This document shows, piece after piece, positions 1 through 14,700 of a stretch of 64,000 bases of DNA. The notes under the pieces are model-generated. The model did not search any database, was not told the DNA's origin, and saw only the letters and a program-made list of their open reading frames with translations. The stretch is from Membranipora membranacea (taxonomy: Eukaryota > Bryozoa > Gymnolaemata > Cheilostomatida > Membraniporidae): assembly GCA_914767715.1 (NCBI GenBank), contig OU612068.1:1488001-1552000 (forward strand), in the 5' to 3' direction. Numbering within the stretch: position 1 is the first letter of the stretch; every line of letters begins with the position of its first letter. The translations under genes and the position numbers were made by a program.

Positions 1-521
1 GAATGCCTAGAATGAACAGATCATGACCTCCATATGATCACCACCTCTATACGCCACATTCCAAGCTAGTAGCCCTATTCCAAGCTAGAGGTTGAAGAAA
101 TCATACCTGAAATACACAACGATAAAACCTATCCGAATTGCCACAATCTGAGCTATTCTAGAGGTTCTCCTGTTTGATATTTTTGCTGATATGCTGTTAT
201 GCTGATGTGCTGTTATGAGGCAGTATTGACAACTTGACTAGTGGATAAATTGATTCATGATTCTGTTGAAAATCTTGTTTTTGCATAGAGGCATTTCAAC
301 GACAAGCAACTTAAATTCTTTACATTTACATTTACATTTACACACATTACATGAATGCCTAGAATGAACAGATCATGACCTCCATATGATCACCACCTCT
401 ATACGCCACATTCCAAGCTAGTAGCCCTATTCCAAGCTAGAGGTTGAAGAAATCATACCTGAAATACACAACGATAAAACCTATCCGAATTGCCACAATC
501 TGAGCTATTCTAGAGGTTGAA
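1..521. repeat. 167-bp direct duplication, 353-bp period
   Basis: Bases 1-167 recur, to my reading without a mismatch, at 354-520. The spacing of 353 bp suggests the last units of a tandem array that extends beyond the left edge of the window. The second copy then diverges into unique sequence. No coding potential was recognised. An assembly duplication is the main alternative. Confidence 0.85.
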
Positions 522-571
522 TATTAAATGAAATATCTATGAAATACAGAGGGAGGCTGATGGCTTTATCA

Positions 572-621
572 TTTATTATATGTTAGAAGTAGCAGGCTTG
601 TGGACAGCATGTACGTTTATT
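572..621 (-). terminator. Candidate poly(A) signals of the TDRD12-like gene
   Basis: Read on the minus strand, AATAAA occurs at 616-621 and again at 572-577. Both lie 210-260 nt downstream of the proposed stop codon of the TDRD12-like gene at 832-834. That is a plausible 3' UTR length. The positions are seen in the sequence; their use as polyadenylation signals is inferred. Confidence 0.4.
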
Positions 622-831
622 GATCAGCTGTTGATCAGCTACCAGAACTAAAGACTCAATGTTTCTATGTTTAGATAATGCTTTTCGTCAATCATGATTA
701 TGCAGTATTTTATAAATTTCCATAAAGTATCAGTTTAATTTATATCAGAACTAACAATGACGTCCAGCTAGGCACGCAGCATCAAATAATCATCCTCTTT
801 ACCATGAATGTATATGCGTAACTAAAGTTAC

Positions 832-2791
832 TTACGTTTTCCGGTATTCTGTATCAAACCTTTCATCGTTTTCACTTGAAGCATCAGAGGGTGACGACAC
901 ATATTCTTCTGCTGGTTTGGGGCGCTCAGGCAGAGATGGGGGCACGCCCCGCATTGTCTCAAACGGATTGTACCTCAGGGTAGGTTCTTATGTTGGGCAA
1001 CATGAAAAGCCAGTGAAAATTGTCAGAGCAAAGCATGATGAGTCAGTGAAAACATGAAGAGCCAATTAATGCACAAAGTAACTATTCATAATTGTAAATC
1101 AATGTCAATCCTCTTTGTATATGTTACTTTTTTTGGCAATTTAGATGATTGCTCAGGACAAACCAAATTCTTGCCACAAGCATGTTTGACACATAAACTC
1201 ATTCAACAGCAATATGGTAAAACTCCAGCTTCAACTCAACTAAGGCTTTGCAGGAGGCATTAAGGTGTAATGACAGACCTCCTGTCCCTGCGTTAGTTGT
1301 CGGTGACTCTATAGATGGTCTGTACAATCAGAGATAACACAGTGCATCACTTATGTTTGTTACTCACGTGGTTTGTAATCAAAAGGAGATATATCCTCAA
1401 TCTCACACTCCTCATCAGAGCTTGTGACCATCATATCCATATTAGGCTGGACAAACGAGGGCTTCTAAAACCAGCAATAACAACAAGGTGGTGATACACT
1501 GTCTGCTGGGAGGAAATAATTTATTTTGATATGCACCCAGTGTGTAAAACAGGACAGGGTGAGAGAACAGGGGTTATTACAGAGGTCCATTTTAGGGAGT
1601 CACCTATCAACACAACAATCATAAGGATTTAAGCTCTCCTCTTCAGTGAGTGGATAAAAATAATTATATACCATTTTGTTCCTCTATCAATTGAAGGATT
1701 GGGCAAAAGTCTGGTAATGAGACCCCTTGACATGCAAATTGTGCAATATCCCTCCGCCAGCAGAGAGAATAAACTTGTTTGTAGTAATTGTTTAGTTGTA
1801 TGCTAGTATTTATACAGTGTACAGACCTTGTGTCCTGGACTGAGGAGTTTGGACCAGAGTCCAGCGGATTCCTTGTACAGAGCGTACTGTATCTCTGACG
1901 CCATAATCTTCCTCTGACTTCTTCTCGAACTGATCGGGCCATACAGAGGGCCTAACTTAAACTGATAATTACCACATCTGGGAAAATAAGAAGAGATTTA
2001 TCACTATGAAAACTAGAAGTAGGGTTAACCACTGGTTTAGTGGGCAACCAGGCAAGGGATACTCGTTCACTGTGCCAAGAAGTTCCATTGAACCCTTCAA
2101 TTTATCATTCTACTTGGAATGCAGTTCAAAGACTGTTAAAGAAACACTTACTTGAAGTCTAGCCTCTGGTTCTTACAGTGTAGCTGTGGAGTAGGGTTTA
2201 GGGTGAGCGCGTCATGCACCTGCACCTGTATCATTACAAACTGAGTTGTCTCCCACCAGTACACTGTGGGAACACTCCTGTTAACATTATGTATGAGGTG
2301 AGATGGTGTTAAAGCCAATCTTCCCACTATCCAGTGAATTAATGGCAAACTTCCTGATCTATTAGAACTTAATTAATATCAAATAGTTATTGGTATTATT
2401 GTAAGCAGTCAGTATTTCAAGAATTCAACAGAAATTGCAAAAATTTGCACCCCATATACATTGTAATCCACTTAATTCAGACTTTACAATTCAGAGCTCC
2501 TGTTAATTCATACAAGGAAACTTGGTCCCGTCAGCCAAATTTCAACACATTTTAATGTCACATAATTCAAACTCTGCTTAATGAGGCCAAAATTTGATGG
2601 TCCCCAGAGGTTTACATTAAGTGGAGTGCACTGTATTCATGAGCTAAGACCAAAGATACTGTAACAGCATGTATCTCAACAGTGAATAGAAAGGTCTAAT
2701 AACTTACGCTTCAGGAACGAGGACAGGCATTCCTTTAGGTAGAGGAGTGAGATCTATAGTCTGGGGTTTAGAACTGCGAGCAGATGTTATC
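832..2791 (-). CDS. TDRD12: TDRD12-like gene: CS domain and acidic C-terminus
   Basis: Exons 2708-2791, 2152-2277 and 1827-1977 encode a CS (p23/Hsp20-like) domain. It starts at PTVYWWETTQFVMIQVQV, with the hallmark aromatic and paired-strand pattern, and ends at EIQYALYKESAGLWSKLL, the usual closing beta-strand and Trp-x-x-Leu. Exons 1368-1464 and 832-986 add an acidic, Ser-rich tail (TSSDEECEIEDISPFDY; YNPFETMRGVPP). Reading straight on gives TAA at 832-834. The same place also holds a strong donor (GTAAGT at 835-830), so a further 3' exon cannot be excluded. The donor at 1826 (GTCTGT) is weak. CS domains recruit Hsp90-type chaperones in other proteins and occur in BoYb and SoYb. Confidence 0.8.
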
Positions 2792-5700
2792 CTATTTAGG
2801 GAATAAAAACACACTTAGTCTAAAATATCTACAAAAACATGGCAATATTTTCAAACTCAATCGTAAAAAGGAAATGATTATAGAAGGACAATGAAAGTAT
2901 ATATATATATATATATAAACTCATCATTTTAGAGTTTAGCGTAGTTTTCCATTGTCTGTATTTACCAATGACATATGATGGAAAGCTGCTGACATAGAGT
3001 ATGGGGCTATTTAAGGTTTACTAGGGTCTTGTTTAGCCCATGTCAGCCTTGACTTGCTCATCTCACCTGGGTTTTGGAGGTAGTACTGTCTTTAGCTCCT
3101 CTGGTTTAACTTTCAGCAGCACATTCAGGCACGCTTCTCTAGTTGCTGCATTCAGGCCAGAATTGATCAATCTTAATAAGAAAAGAATGAAATTTACTTT
3201 GAAAGAGTTGTAGCAGAAACAATTATAACCGAAGGTGTAGGGCAAAATTTTCCGTTCCGTTTCACTTTTCTTCAGTGTTTCCTATTTTTTTTGCTCTTAT
3301 TCAGGGCAAAATTGCCAGACGGAGAAGGATCAATCTCAAACTAAGGAGATAAACTAGATCCAGCTTAATTTACCTCTGAAGCTTTTCATGTAGCTGTGAT
3401 GATTTCAGCATATCAGCAGCATCTTGGAGGGATCTGAGCATCGCATACAAAGCCTTCGCACAAACACAAAGCCCCTAGAACAAAAAGACACAAATTAGCT
3501 GAGTCTTTGCAAGATTCGATAGCGTACCCAGACCTTATGGTGTGAGCACTCAAGCAGGATTATTTACTAAACCACGAAGTAAAACCAAGTTTCGAAGTAC
3601 ATTCGGAAAGACTGCTTTTTGCAGCACATTTGCATTTATATCGATACTACTATTTTCTAATCCTATTTCTGCAGAGCAGAGTATGTGTACCACATATCAG
3701 CAACATTATTCTCAAAACTTTTGTAGTTAGTGATAGCAATACAATCAATCAACCGAGCTCCATACCTGATCTGTGGCCACTTTGAACATACAATCAGCGA
3801 TCTTGGTGAGAGTTTCTGTCCATGGATCACAGGATGACTGCTTCCCGTTAGCTGTGACCAGAGTATAGATTAGAGAAGCTGCTGACTGTACTATCTCATC
3901 GGAGCTAACACTTATAGAAGACTGGAGTACGCTGACTATTCCCTGCTTCACTAACAACTCAACACGCCTACAACAGTAATCACATTATGTTATCTCATTT
4001 GGAGATACTGGGGATGGGATGCATTACAAATCTATCCCTCACAGGCTAATCCTAGCTACTCAATGTGAACCGATTCCACCTAAAATAACAAAATCCCAAA
4101 TTGCGGTCAATGAGCCGATGTATGGTTACAGAGCCAAAAAATAAGCTAAAATATTAAACTATTTCACTGCTGGAAATTGAATTGAGTATGATACTTTTGC
4201 TGATCAAGCACCTTTCTTATGAAGCCAAGGTCATCACTAATCCCTCATTATGAAAAGCCTGCTACATCGATGATGCATTGTGGATACATACTTCTTGCTT
4301 TGGTTGACATACGAGTTGAGGATATCCATAGCAGTGATCTTGTTATTGAGTATAGTAGAGGATCTGGCTATATGTATGAGATTACTTGTAAACTCCTCTA
4401 ACTCATCCACTTCCTGCTGTATACTGTACAAATAAACAAATACATCAGCAATCCACTATTTACTCAGAGGGAAAATTCTTTGTTTGAGGCGTTGCAGGGT
4501 GAAAAACAGGTGCTAGTAACACCATCAACAACACCTAGTTTATACAATATCAATAGTATTTTATGGAATGACATTCGGAGATGAAATAAAAATACTGATT
4601 GGTAATTGGAAATGTAGCATAATGGAAGAAGGTTGTCAAAATGATATTTAATTTTACTCCTTGATAATACTGCAATGCATAACCTACCTGATATTCTTGA
4701 TGAGTTGTTGCAGACACGCTAAGACTTTAGTGAGTACTGAATTATCATCACATATCTATAACCAAAAAATTGTCATAAGTATTGAGATCAGTCAGTAAAA
4801 CCAGCTGATTTGACACTAAGAAAGGACAGCATCAGTTCTATCTGGTCCAAGCGGTCCCACTTATTATTGTAACTTGTCTACCCTATATGAATGAGAGGAC
4901 AGCTTCCATGACTATATCAGAATTTGGCTGTAATTATGCCGGTTTATTGTAGAGCAGCAGAGGAAAATTAAAGATACATAACAGCAGTATCTAAATCATG
5001 TTCAGCTCCAACATCAAGACAGAGACATTAAATATACAATATAACCTAACCTACCTCGAGTTGGCCGTGTAGATAAGAGAATCCTTTCTCCCACCAGATC
5101 TCCTCACAGTTATCCTGACATTTAGTAGATATTAACACCAGACAGTCCAGTATATGATAGAGCAGGTCATGGTGAAGGTTCACTGTGTTTATCAGAGTAC
5201 ACAACTTCTTAATAATACCCTGAGTCCGCATCTCATGCTTGAGACTAGAAAGAGAAAACGCACTGTCTCATTGACGGTATTTGACATTAGATTAGCCAAA
5301 GGTTGCCGAATACATCTGGTGTGCTGTCTATTTTACAAAGAAACAAAATGATATGTGGGATTTGTCCTGACAATGAAGGGTAGGGTAGAAACTAAACCAG
5401 GGGCACTCCTCTCAGCAAATTCAAAGAAACTGCAGATTTATGAGAAACCCAAACTTACGATCAGAAGGAAATCTGTAATATGCAGATGTAAAACAATTTA
5501 TTATAGAGATACATTATGGTTATACCTTTATCCTCTAAGTTGAAGTTTGAAGTTTGTTTATTGCCCAAATTCTAATATCCATCCTGTGATAGGTTGATAG
5601 CATCGAATGTACAGCACATACGAAGAAGGAGGCGAGAGATAATTTAACATACTTGTTGCTCTGGTAGACCAGAGATCGGATGTATTCACATATTAGGAGT

Positions 5701-8700
5701 CTCTTCTCATGGTTCTCTGTTCTGTTCAGAAGTCTGATCAGTTTGGGTATCTGCTCAAACGGGTAGTCGAGTTCATCAGTCTCAAAATCTAATCCAAGTC
5801 TCTTCTACAAAATGTGTGACACAATTTGGCTTGGAGACAGCTATGCTATAAATTTGATATAATGCGGAACCATTCTCAATCTTGGATGATAAGCGTAGAT
5901 GTTCTTACACTATAATTCTTAGTTTTTACTTATCTACACTGTGGGATATTATTGGATAAGATCAATGACATTATTGTAACAGGCAACAAGCTCAGATAAA
6001 TATGTACACCATTAAAGTGCTATAAAAAAATCAGTTGCCTAAGGCTCACGGTAAAGTGTATCAATGACACATATATGGACTTTGATAGATCACAATCTGG
6101 TCAGCTGAAATCCATCAGGCTTTTGCTGCTGATGAGCGCAGTTTATCAACATACACACTATAGATTGGGGTTAGATTTTTTGAGAGCACAAGGTTTAAAG
6201 TTTCTGTTAGTGACGATGGCATTACAAACCAACCACACGACAAATAACTTAATATTCAGTAGACTGACCAGAATATCTAGTTTTCTCTCCACACCGAGTC
6301 CTTGATTGATGAGTAACTGAGACATACTGATATCTCCTTTCTCAGTCTGATCTATCAGATCTATACCGTAACACAGATCTCCGGTAAACTTTGACGGCTT
6401 TGTACTCAACACCTACAGCCATAAAAAGCGTCACTGCTAAATAAGGATAGCGGAAGTATGTAACCTGTAGCACTTGTAAAGATACCCATCAAGTGAATCT
6501 GACTGCTTAGAATCAGACCTACTGTACGACATGTGCAGGGGGAGACAGCTAACTATAAACTATCTTCCTTCAGAATTCCTTCCAAACTGAAAGATCCATG
6601 CAATTTTCCCACCCCCTTTTAAACACCAATTATCGTAGTCAATCTGATCAATAAACTACCTCTCCTCTCTCTGCAATTTACAAGGCGACCAAATAAAAAA
6701 AAAAATTTTTTGTCTAGGATATCACACTAAATCACACCCACAATTCGTGTGTGTTGTTCTTCCTGGGGGAGAGGGAGATTGTTGATCTGATAATAGATAA
6801 CACATCAGCAGCAGTGGTGTACAAGTAATACCTTAGTAACAGTGGTGTATGAGTATTGTAGATGATTGTAGATGAGATCTCCAGCGTCTATTCCCCACTC
6901 TGGTGCTGAAGGCATCACTGAAGGTAGATGACATTCAATCGCCTGAAACGGTAACTCCATGAGATCGGCAGGCTCAGAGGGGAACCCTGATATCTCCCCG
7001 ACTTGTTCTTGAAACATTCTGCCATAGTCTAGGGCTAGGAGAAGCAGTTTTCCAGCAGTAAATGATAGTACAGAGCAGCGGCACCAGGTGACAGGACTAT
7101 CGGTATCATGTAAAGAGAGAAAAAGTTATCTATGGATAAGGTATTGTGTGGGGAATAAAAGAAAAATATTATGGAGTCGGCTTAGGCAGGAGTTAAAACC
7201 AAAATAGACATGTCAACCACATTCAGAGTTATTCAAATTCCAATTACCTAGCTCTTTTGGTCGTTCAATTAGACCACATCATTTCCAGGTTTGTATTTAA
7301 AAGGATAAAAATTTCATTGAGCAGTGAACGATCGGGAAGAAAGTCAGTGGGCTGGGCCTCTCCATTATGTGAGCATAGGTCAGACGGCAAATCATAATTG
7401 AAATACCATCCACATTCTGAAATCTTTCTTCGCAGAAAAAACCCAAAACAGAAAAAGGATAAAATAGGAATGTAATATGTACTGACCCGTCCTGATCAGG
7501 GTACTTGGCCACACACAGACTACGTAACGCCATACTGTCCAAAGGGGTCCTCCCCTTCTTTTTCATAACAGCATTTAATAATTCTTCCATAGCCATCAAC
7601 CTGAAATAGAAATAACCATGAAACAGGATTGCAAGCTGGAGCATAATACCGTTTTTAGATATATAATATATGTACTTTTGCATTTCAAACAATGTTTTAT
7701 AACAAGCTCCAAGAAAAATCAATGGAACATGCGAGATGAATGAAAAATACATAGGCAAGAGAGAACAGAACCGGCCAGATCTTCTGTCTATATCTAGCAA
7801 AAACAAACAATAAAGACGTCAGTTTAAGATTTATCACAGCTTAATTCTCTCATATCATCAAATATGAATAGGTAAGACAATGGTTCGGCATTCAGGTACT
7901 GCTGGTATTATGGTCTTATAGTGTTACTGTACAGCGGCAAAAGTATAAACATCTCTTGTCCTCATGGCAAAAAATCAATAAGACCATTTAGTGAGTGATT
8001 CAGCATTCTGCCATAAGTAGAGGAAATCAATCCAACAACTCACATTTAATAGGTCAAGCGTTGCAGTGAAATTTTTACACAACTAAAAATCAATTCTCGG
8101 CCTGACCCATAAAGCCTCATCTCTGGCGTCCTGTAGTAACTTTGACAGTTATTATAATTTTGAAGAGAGGAAGTACACCGCTCTAGGCACTGTTTTGGTA
8201 CGGAAGCACTGGGTGACTGGCTGTACCATCCCTCGGGGCAGCTTTCTCCGTATCAGCTACCAGGCAGCGCTCAATATTGATAGCGTCCACAGGGAGAAGG
8301 GCGGATAATTATTTAATTTAAATCAATAGTTTAATAATTCTTTCAAAGATTTGAACTGATTACCAAACAAAAATAGACGCTTATCACGATAATAAAATAT
8401 AAGGGAACTCTTTTAATTTAGCAGCGGCGGCGTCGCACAGTTTGAAGTAGTGGCATTTGACACGAGTTGTCAATAAGTCTGACTGTCAGTGAACTTGAGC
8501 TGGAACAGACAGCAGGCGAGACATTGGATATAATATTCCTGTATGGAAACTGTCTAAGATGATGAGGAGAACATTCGCTCAGCCGAATATAGACATACCC
8601 TTCAAATCTTTAGAGGTAGGTGTCATGTGCAGTAAGCCTAATTTCTTCTGCTTTCAAAAAAGGGTATTACACATAACAGATATTCAATTGGCTCTTTGGG

Positions 8701-11700
8701 TTTATCTCAGAACATTGGTAGTGTCAGACTAAGAATGAAATTACACATTACACATCCAAAACAATAAATACCCAGTCTGAAATCAGTGAATGATGAACAG
8801 ACGACACTTTGCAGCCTTCTATGACACACTCGATTCTATATCATGTATATTTGTTGGGTTTATGAGTGAGCTTACTTAGTTTCTATGTAGAGAAAAATTG
8901 GCCACAGCAGTTATGGTATCTTAATTTTTTTGTTCACAATACGTGTTACAAAAAATGGTGAATAAGTTATTTGTCACATCATAATATTATTTTAATATTA
9001 ATTGACCATGGACCATAGATACAGCCAGGAAAAGGGTATTGAGAGGACACGGTTTCCCAATGCACGAGTCACAATAATTTAGGAATTACACAAGCAACGC
9101 TCATTGACTACCGGGAGGTTCCATTAGCTCCGATAATTTCTATTCCACTAAGTCCTTTGCAAACAAGCAGTCAGTAAAACAGGAAATGCGTATAACACCA
9201 GCTTTATTAGATTGAAGAGCCTTGGAATAGCCTGAGATCTAAAGCATACTCATAACTACCACAAAATTGCAGCTAGATACCCGAACATCAAGTTTCATGG
9301 AGCTGGGAAATAGAATAGAACAAGCACCAAAAACTTGAACCAAAATCAATGGCCCAATAAATTTATGTGGCATAATAACTTAAACCCTCTGTATGCGTTC
9401 AGATATAGCTGGAACTTGGTGAGTGTTTGACTTGTTATAGAGTCGGAGTAGACCATTGTGCTTAGGGTTTTGGAAACTTCAACTTTCAAAATTCAAAAAA
9501 GTCAGTGGGATTCAGAATAAATATGACATAAATTTGGTGTGAGGACCCAACTATTGGTTTGGTGTGTGACCAGTGTTTTCATGTACAGCCAGCAAAGTTC
9601 AAGTTTTTACTGTAGCTCATCATTTCTCGTAATAGTTTTGCAATTTAGAGTTTGGTAATGGAAAACATCATGTATAAATTCATTTCTAATCAAGGTGCTT
9701 GGTTTAAAACATGTCACTATTAGGATTTTTGTCATAAAGGTAGGCTAAATGTCACTGCATCAAACCGCAAGTCGGGTGTTGAGACAGAGTTTTGAGTTTG
9801 GGGTGAGTTGGGCATTATTCCTAGGTCAGACTTAAACACTAATTATGTGTGTGGGATTCCACTGTTCTATTCATTGAGAAGAAGTGAATCAATAATCGCA
9901 CAATGGAACAATGTAGCCACATCTAATAAAGTGTAGATACATTCCACAACAACACAGCTAGCTGCCGCAAAAATCATAATAATTTATGATAGATTCAGTC
10001 ACATGTTGTTACGTATGTAAAAATGTCAATAATCAATAACCGCTGCCTGCTGACTTGTCAAGCTGCAGCAGCGACAGCGGCAGCAGCTACATCCAGGTAC
10101 TTTGGCAAGTTAAGACGACAACATGGTGCATCGTCTATAGTAGCTCAGCGAATTGGCTGAGACTAAGTAGCCATTATAGAGAATTTCCAGTTGATATTTA
10201 TCGAGATTAGAGACACACTTTGACTATGGCCTATTGCCCAGACCTAGACACAGAGGTAAGCTATGAGTGGGGTGAATGGTATGGATAGGATTTGGGTATT
10301 TACTGCTGCAAGTTTCTGTTATTCTTCAAAGATTATCAGAGGAAACTCAATATTAGCAGGTTTGTTGATTTTGTTTTTAGCAAATAAGTATCAGGGTCGG
10401 CCCCTCTGTGGTGAGTTACTATTGTGTCTTCTGGTAAGGCAGTGTGTGTCAGTATGACAGTCTATCACAAATCACAAGCACCTGCTCACAATGTATACTC
10501 ATAATTATCACAGATATTCACATGCGCGGTTGGGGGGGGGTGTCGGATGAAGGGGTCAGAGGGCGAAGGGGGCTCAAGCTATCACATGCTGTAAATGTTG
10601 CCAACCCACAACACAAATCATGACCGCACAGGACTGAAGGTGGACATGATAATCATTACACCTCTTACATGCACAATAAACTCAAATGTTGGAATGGAGA
10701 AAGACATGCGCAGCAGATCTTGATTGGACTAGTCTAACAGTCAAGTCGTGAGGTTTCCGATCTTTAGCCAGCAGGACAGGTAAGATGGAGAAGGAGTGCA
10801 CTATTATAATGACAGCCTTTCTCTTATTGTAGGATGCTATGGCAACTGCCACAACGGCAGCATTTGCCCCGGGTGATAATATGAATGAAAGCTTTACAAA
10901 GGAGTTCCTCTCCTGCTCAATATGCTGGGAAGCTTATGATGACAAGGGAAGACAACCCAAGCTGCTATCCTGTCATCATACATTCTGTAAAGGATGTCTG
11001 AAGAAAATCCTTCGAGGACGATCAGTACTGCAGGTTTGTGTGTTTGCTTGTATTCACATCATTAATTAAACATGGTTTGTATCATATGAAGGTCTTATGA
11101 GCGTGATAGCATGGTGTTTTGAGGCGCAGGGCCAATTTGCAGCCACAAAATATGTGCCAAAAAATGATTGATTGACAATTTGATTTCATGATTAGTGGTC
11201 ACCCAAAACCTCTGGAAACATCGAATGAGGCAGCACCCACATCACAGATCTGAGCATTGATTTAGGAATTCAAGTGAACAGTTTTTTATATATTTTAGTG
11301 CTCCACCTGCAGGAAGGATACACTTGTACCTGACAGTATATCTTCACTGCAGACTAACTTCTATGTTATGTACATGAAACAGAAGTTCGGTGATCAGCTT
11401 CGAGCCAATCACAATGTCTGTTACAAACATGCCCTGCAACCGTTATCTTTCTTCTGCAAGTAAGTGAACATAACTCCCACCTAAGCATATGACAAAATGC
11501 AAGTCCAAGATATTAGCAGGCAGTCCTGTCCCAAACTCCATGATAAAGGTGCTCTCAGAATTTATTAAGATGACATTTCATATCTATTTCTGCAGTTTAA
11601 TTCAGTACAGACCAGAATACATTATATACACATATCAAACATGCCACATTTTCTCGACCAACCTCCTTTCACAATTACCAAATTACAATGTGTGAATGAA

Positions 11701-14700
11701 GGTTCGCCAGCTCAACTCATTTATTACTTTTATTGATCTTTTCAATCGACGGCTTTCATGTTTACAGAACATGTACTCTGATGGTGTGTAGAGACTGTAT
11801 TGTATTAGCTCACTCTAAGGCAGACGGACATGAGTTACAGGAGCTTAACGAGGTGAAGGCTGAGTATGTGCTGACACTGGAACAGCTGAGGATTAAAGTA
11901 GAGCAGGGAATACGTCAGAGACAGGAGCACCTGTCCTGTCTGAGGACAGAGCTGGACACTATGGACATAGTCAGCGATGTAAGACCCAGTCATGTGTATC
12001 GATTCTATCAAAATGAGCTTGTAGTACCCCTGGCTAATTTGCGGGTGACTCCTTACAAATGTTCCCTCAACAAACTGTCAACAGATTAAATCAATACATA
12101 TGCCTATGGTTCAAATCACCAAAGTGATATCTGATATCGAGATAAGATTTATATTTTCCAAAAGATACATGTTTTAATTGTTCACATTAATTGCCATTCA
12201 GGTTACGATTGAAGAGATAGACAAGTCGTTTGATGCCCTGGTGGAGGTGGTTAATTCCAGGAGGCAGCAAGTGAAAGATCAGCTCAAAGAATCACATGAG
12301 ACGAGACACAGAAGTGTTAATGAGCAGCTGGTAGAGATAGATAACAAGGCTACACAGCTCCTCGCTATCAGAGAGAAACTAGAGGATGCAACCTGCAAAG
12401 GTATGTTGCTGGAGGAGTGTAGATCTAGTTTGCTCCAGTTTGCTGTAGCCAGAGTTGCTACCCCTACTGATTTTCAGTTTGTCAATGAAGCGGGGAACAA
12501 ACTTGATCATCGAAGGTAACACATCTACCAATGTTGTTATTAGTAATAGATAACATTGGGAGTCTGAGGGCCCAATTGATGGAAGTAGCTCGACCCGTCG
12601 AACTTACTTGTTTACAGACCTCTAAGTATTTCCAAAGAATCCGGGTGACATTTTGGACATTATTTATAGGTCAGCTAAGAGATCTGGTGGATGTTGCCAC
12701 GGACAGAGAGCTACATGAACAGATAAGCGCTATGACGGAGAACCTGCAGTTAAACCTAGGTAAGAATTACCTGACTTATCAAGCCAAGGATGGAGAGAGA
12801 CTGCTACATCAGTTCATGTCATCCATCGGTGATATCAAAGATCTCTGTATGCTGCCATCAAAGATCTCTATAGAGGCAAGCGAAGCGGTAGCCTGTCTGG
12901 AGACTAAGATCACTATGACGGTAAGTAGATCAAGGAAAGCCATGTGTTAGACTTCAAAATGTTGTACAATTCCCACCATTTTCAATTTATATCGCTGTAT
13001 AATGTCTGCGTTAATACAAGAAAATTGACTTCTGATTTGAGTTATCTTCAACTTTTGCACTTTCACGATGAGATATGAGATGAGATATTGTCAGGTCATA
13101 GAGTTAGTTCAAAGACTAAATGGGGTATGTTATTATGAGTGTACACCCAGATCAACGAGAAGATCACAAGCTTAAATGCGAGCCATGTCTTCTGTATGTT
13201 GTATGTTACATCCAAACATATCTTTGATACCAAGGTTTTGACACACGAGGGTGATAGCCTGCCCCGCTACCCGCTGTCTATGGAGATTATAGATCCTGAG
13301 GCTGATAACATACCCTGTGATACAGAAGATAATCAGGATGGTACTTATACCATCAAATTCAGACCTCAAATATCCGGGGCACATCTCTGTAAAGGTTAGT
13401 CTAAGAAAGCCAACTGCCTAGTTTATTGTTCACAGAGGGATATGAATATCATGTCAATTCGATGATTAAAGATAGAAAGGGGGTTAGTTCTTATGACATT
13501 TGCTGTTAATATTTGCGCAGTTTCACCAATGTACTCCCTCTCTTCATTTGTTTCACCGTACCAGAGAAGCAGCTGATTCTGACAACTAGATTGGGTGCAG
13601 GATACCAAGTGGTCTGATGTAGACGAACTTGATTTTGCTATGAAACTAACTGAATATTTCATGTCTCCTCTATTTTACAGTAAAATTCTTGGACAAGGTA
13701 ATCCTAAGTTCATGTATCTCGACTGCCGTACTTAGTAACGACCCCGTACAAGTACTGGGATCTATGGGTAAAGATGAGGGGAAGCTGATGTATCCTTGTT
13801 CACTTAAGATAGATAGTGAGGGAGATCTCTATATTGTGGATGAAGGTGAATATACCTACATTAATTTCTATTTTTTAGTTAATTGGTTGAAAAGGAGAGG
13901 TCATAAGATCACGAGTTCCAAGGGTGGTAAGCTTCACAAATCTCTTAACGAGACTGTTACATTCCCATACTGACATACTGTTTCTTGCGGCATTATCAGG
14001 GAACCAAAGGATTCAGAAATTCAGAGCTGATAAAAAAGTGGAGACAATACCTGTGGCTGGAACAACGAAGAATGCTCGAACCTTTGACTGTGCAATAGAC
14101 ATCGATCACAAAGAACTCATCTGCTCAAAGGTTGGCTAAAAGTTTCAAATATCAACCAAAATAAGAAATCATGGCTTTTCTTCTCATCAAAAAGATCAAA
14201 TACTTTGGCTCTGAACACAAAAATTGAGTACATCCAAAATTCTCATGTTATACTCTATATCACAGATCCGCATATCTCTCTATATAAGCTTCTAATGCCA
14301 GGTAACTCATCAGTGATCCATCTCATGGTTTTTTTGCCTGCAGGTGCTTGTTGAGCAGAGGAAAGCCTGGGCAGATACTATACAGATCTACTCTCTAGAT
14401 GGTACACTCAAGGGTCAGTTCACTAACCCAGATATGAAGAAAGCACTCTATGTAGCTGTCAACAGTATGCAGCAGATAATAGTGACAGACTATCATCTAA
14501 ACATGCTCTTCATCTACGATCACAGAGGTGAGACAAATCTCAAATAACCAAAATGGTTGCAAAACAACGACACATAGATGCAACTAGATATCTGTAGCAG
14601 CATACTTCCTCCTAACGTATCATTTACAATTATGGTAGGTAGGTATAACTGAATTAAAGGTGTTATTCTGCTAACCTTTTGTCCCTTAATCTCTCAGGAA

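Noticed and set aside
7297-7806. 169-residue minus-strand open frame, the joint-longest unspliced minus frame
   Set aside because: Only its 7487-7600 part belongs to a real exon (Tudor 3). The rest reads into flanking intron and has no domain pattern.
832-8600. Reading the left cluster as a separate Armadillo/Tudor gene
   Set aside because: The first exon of the cluster lacks a start and opens in mid-Tudor. The phase 2 join to 15,760 completes a canonical domain, so one gene is simpler.
13680-13740. A 17-nt micro-exon in the TRIM-NHL gene
   Set aside because: A donor-like GTAATC follows GGACAAG, but splicing there would hit a stop. Reading straight through keeps the NHL frame open, so no intron is needed.
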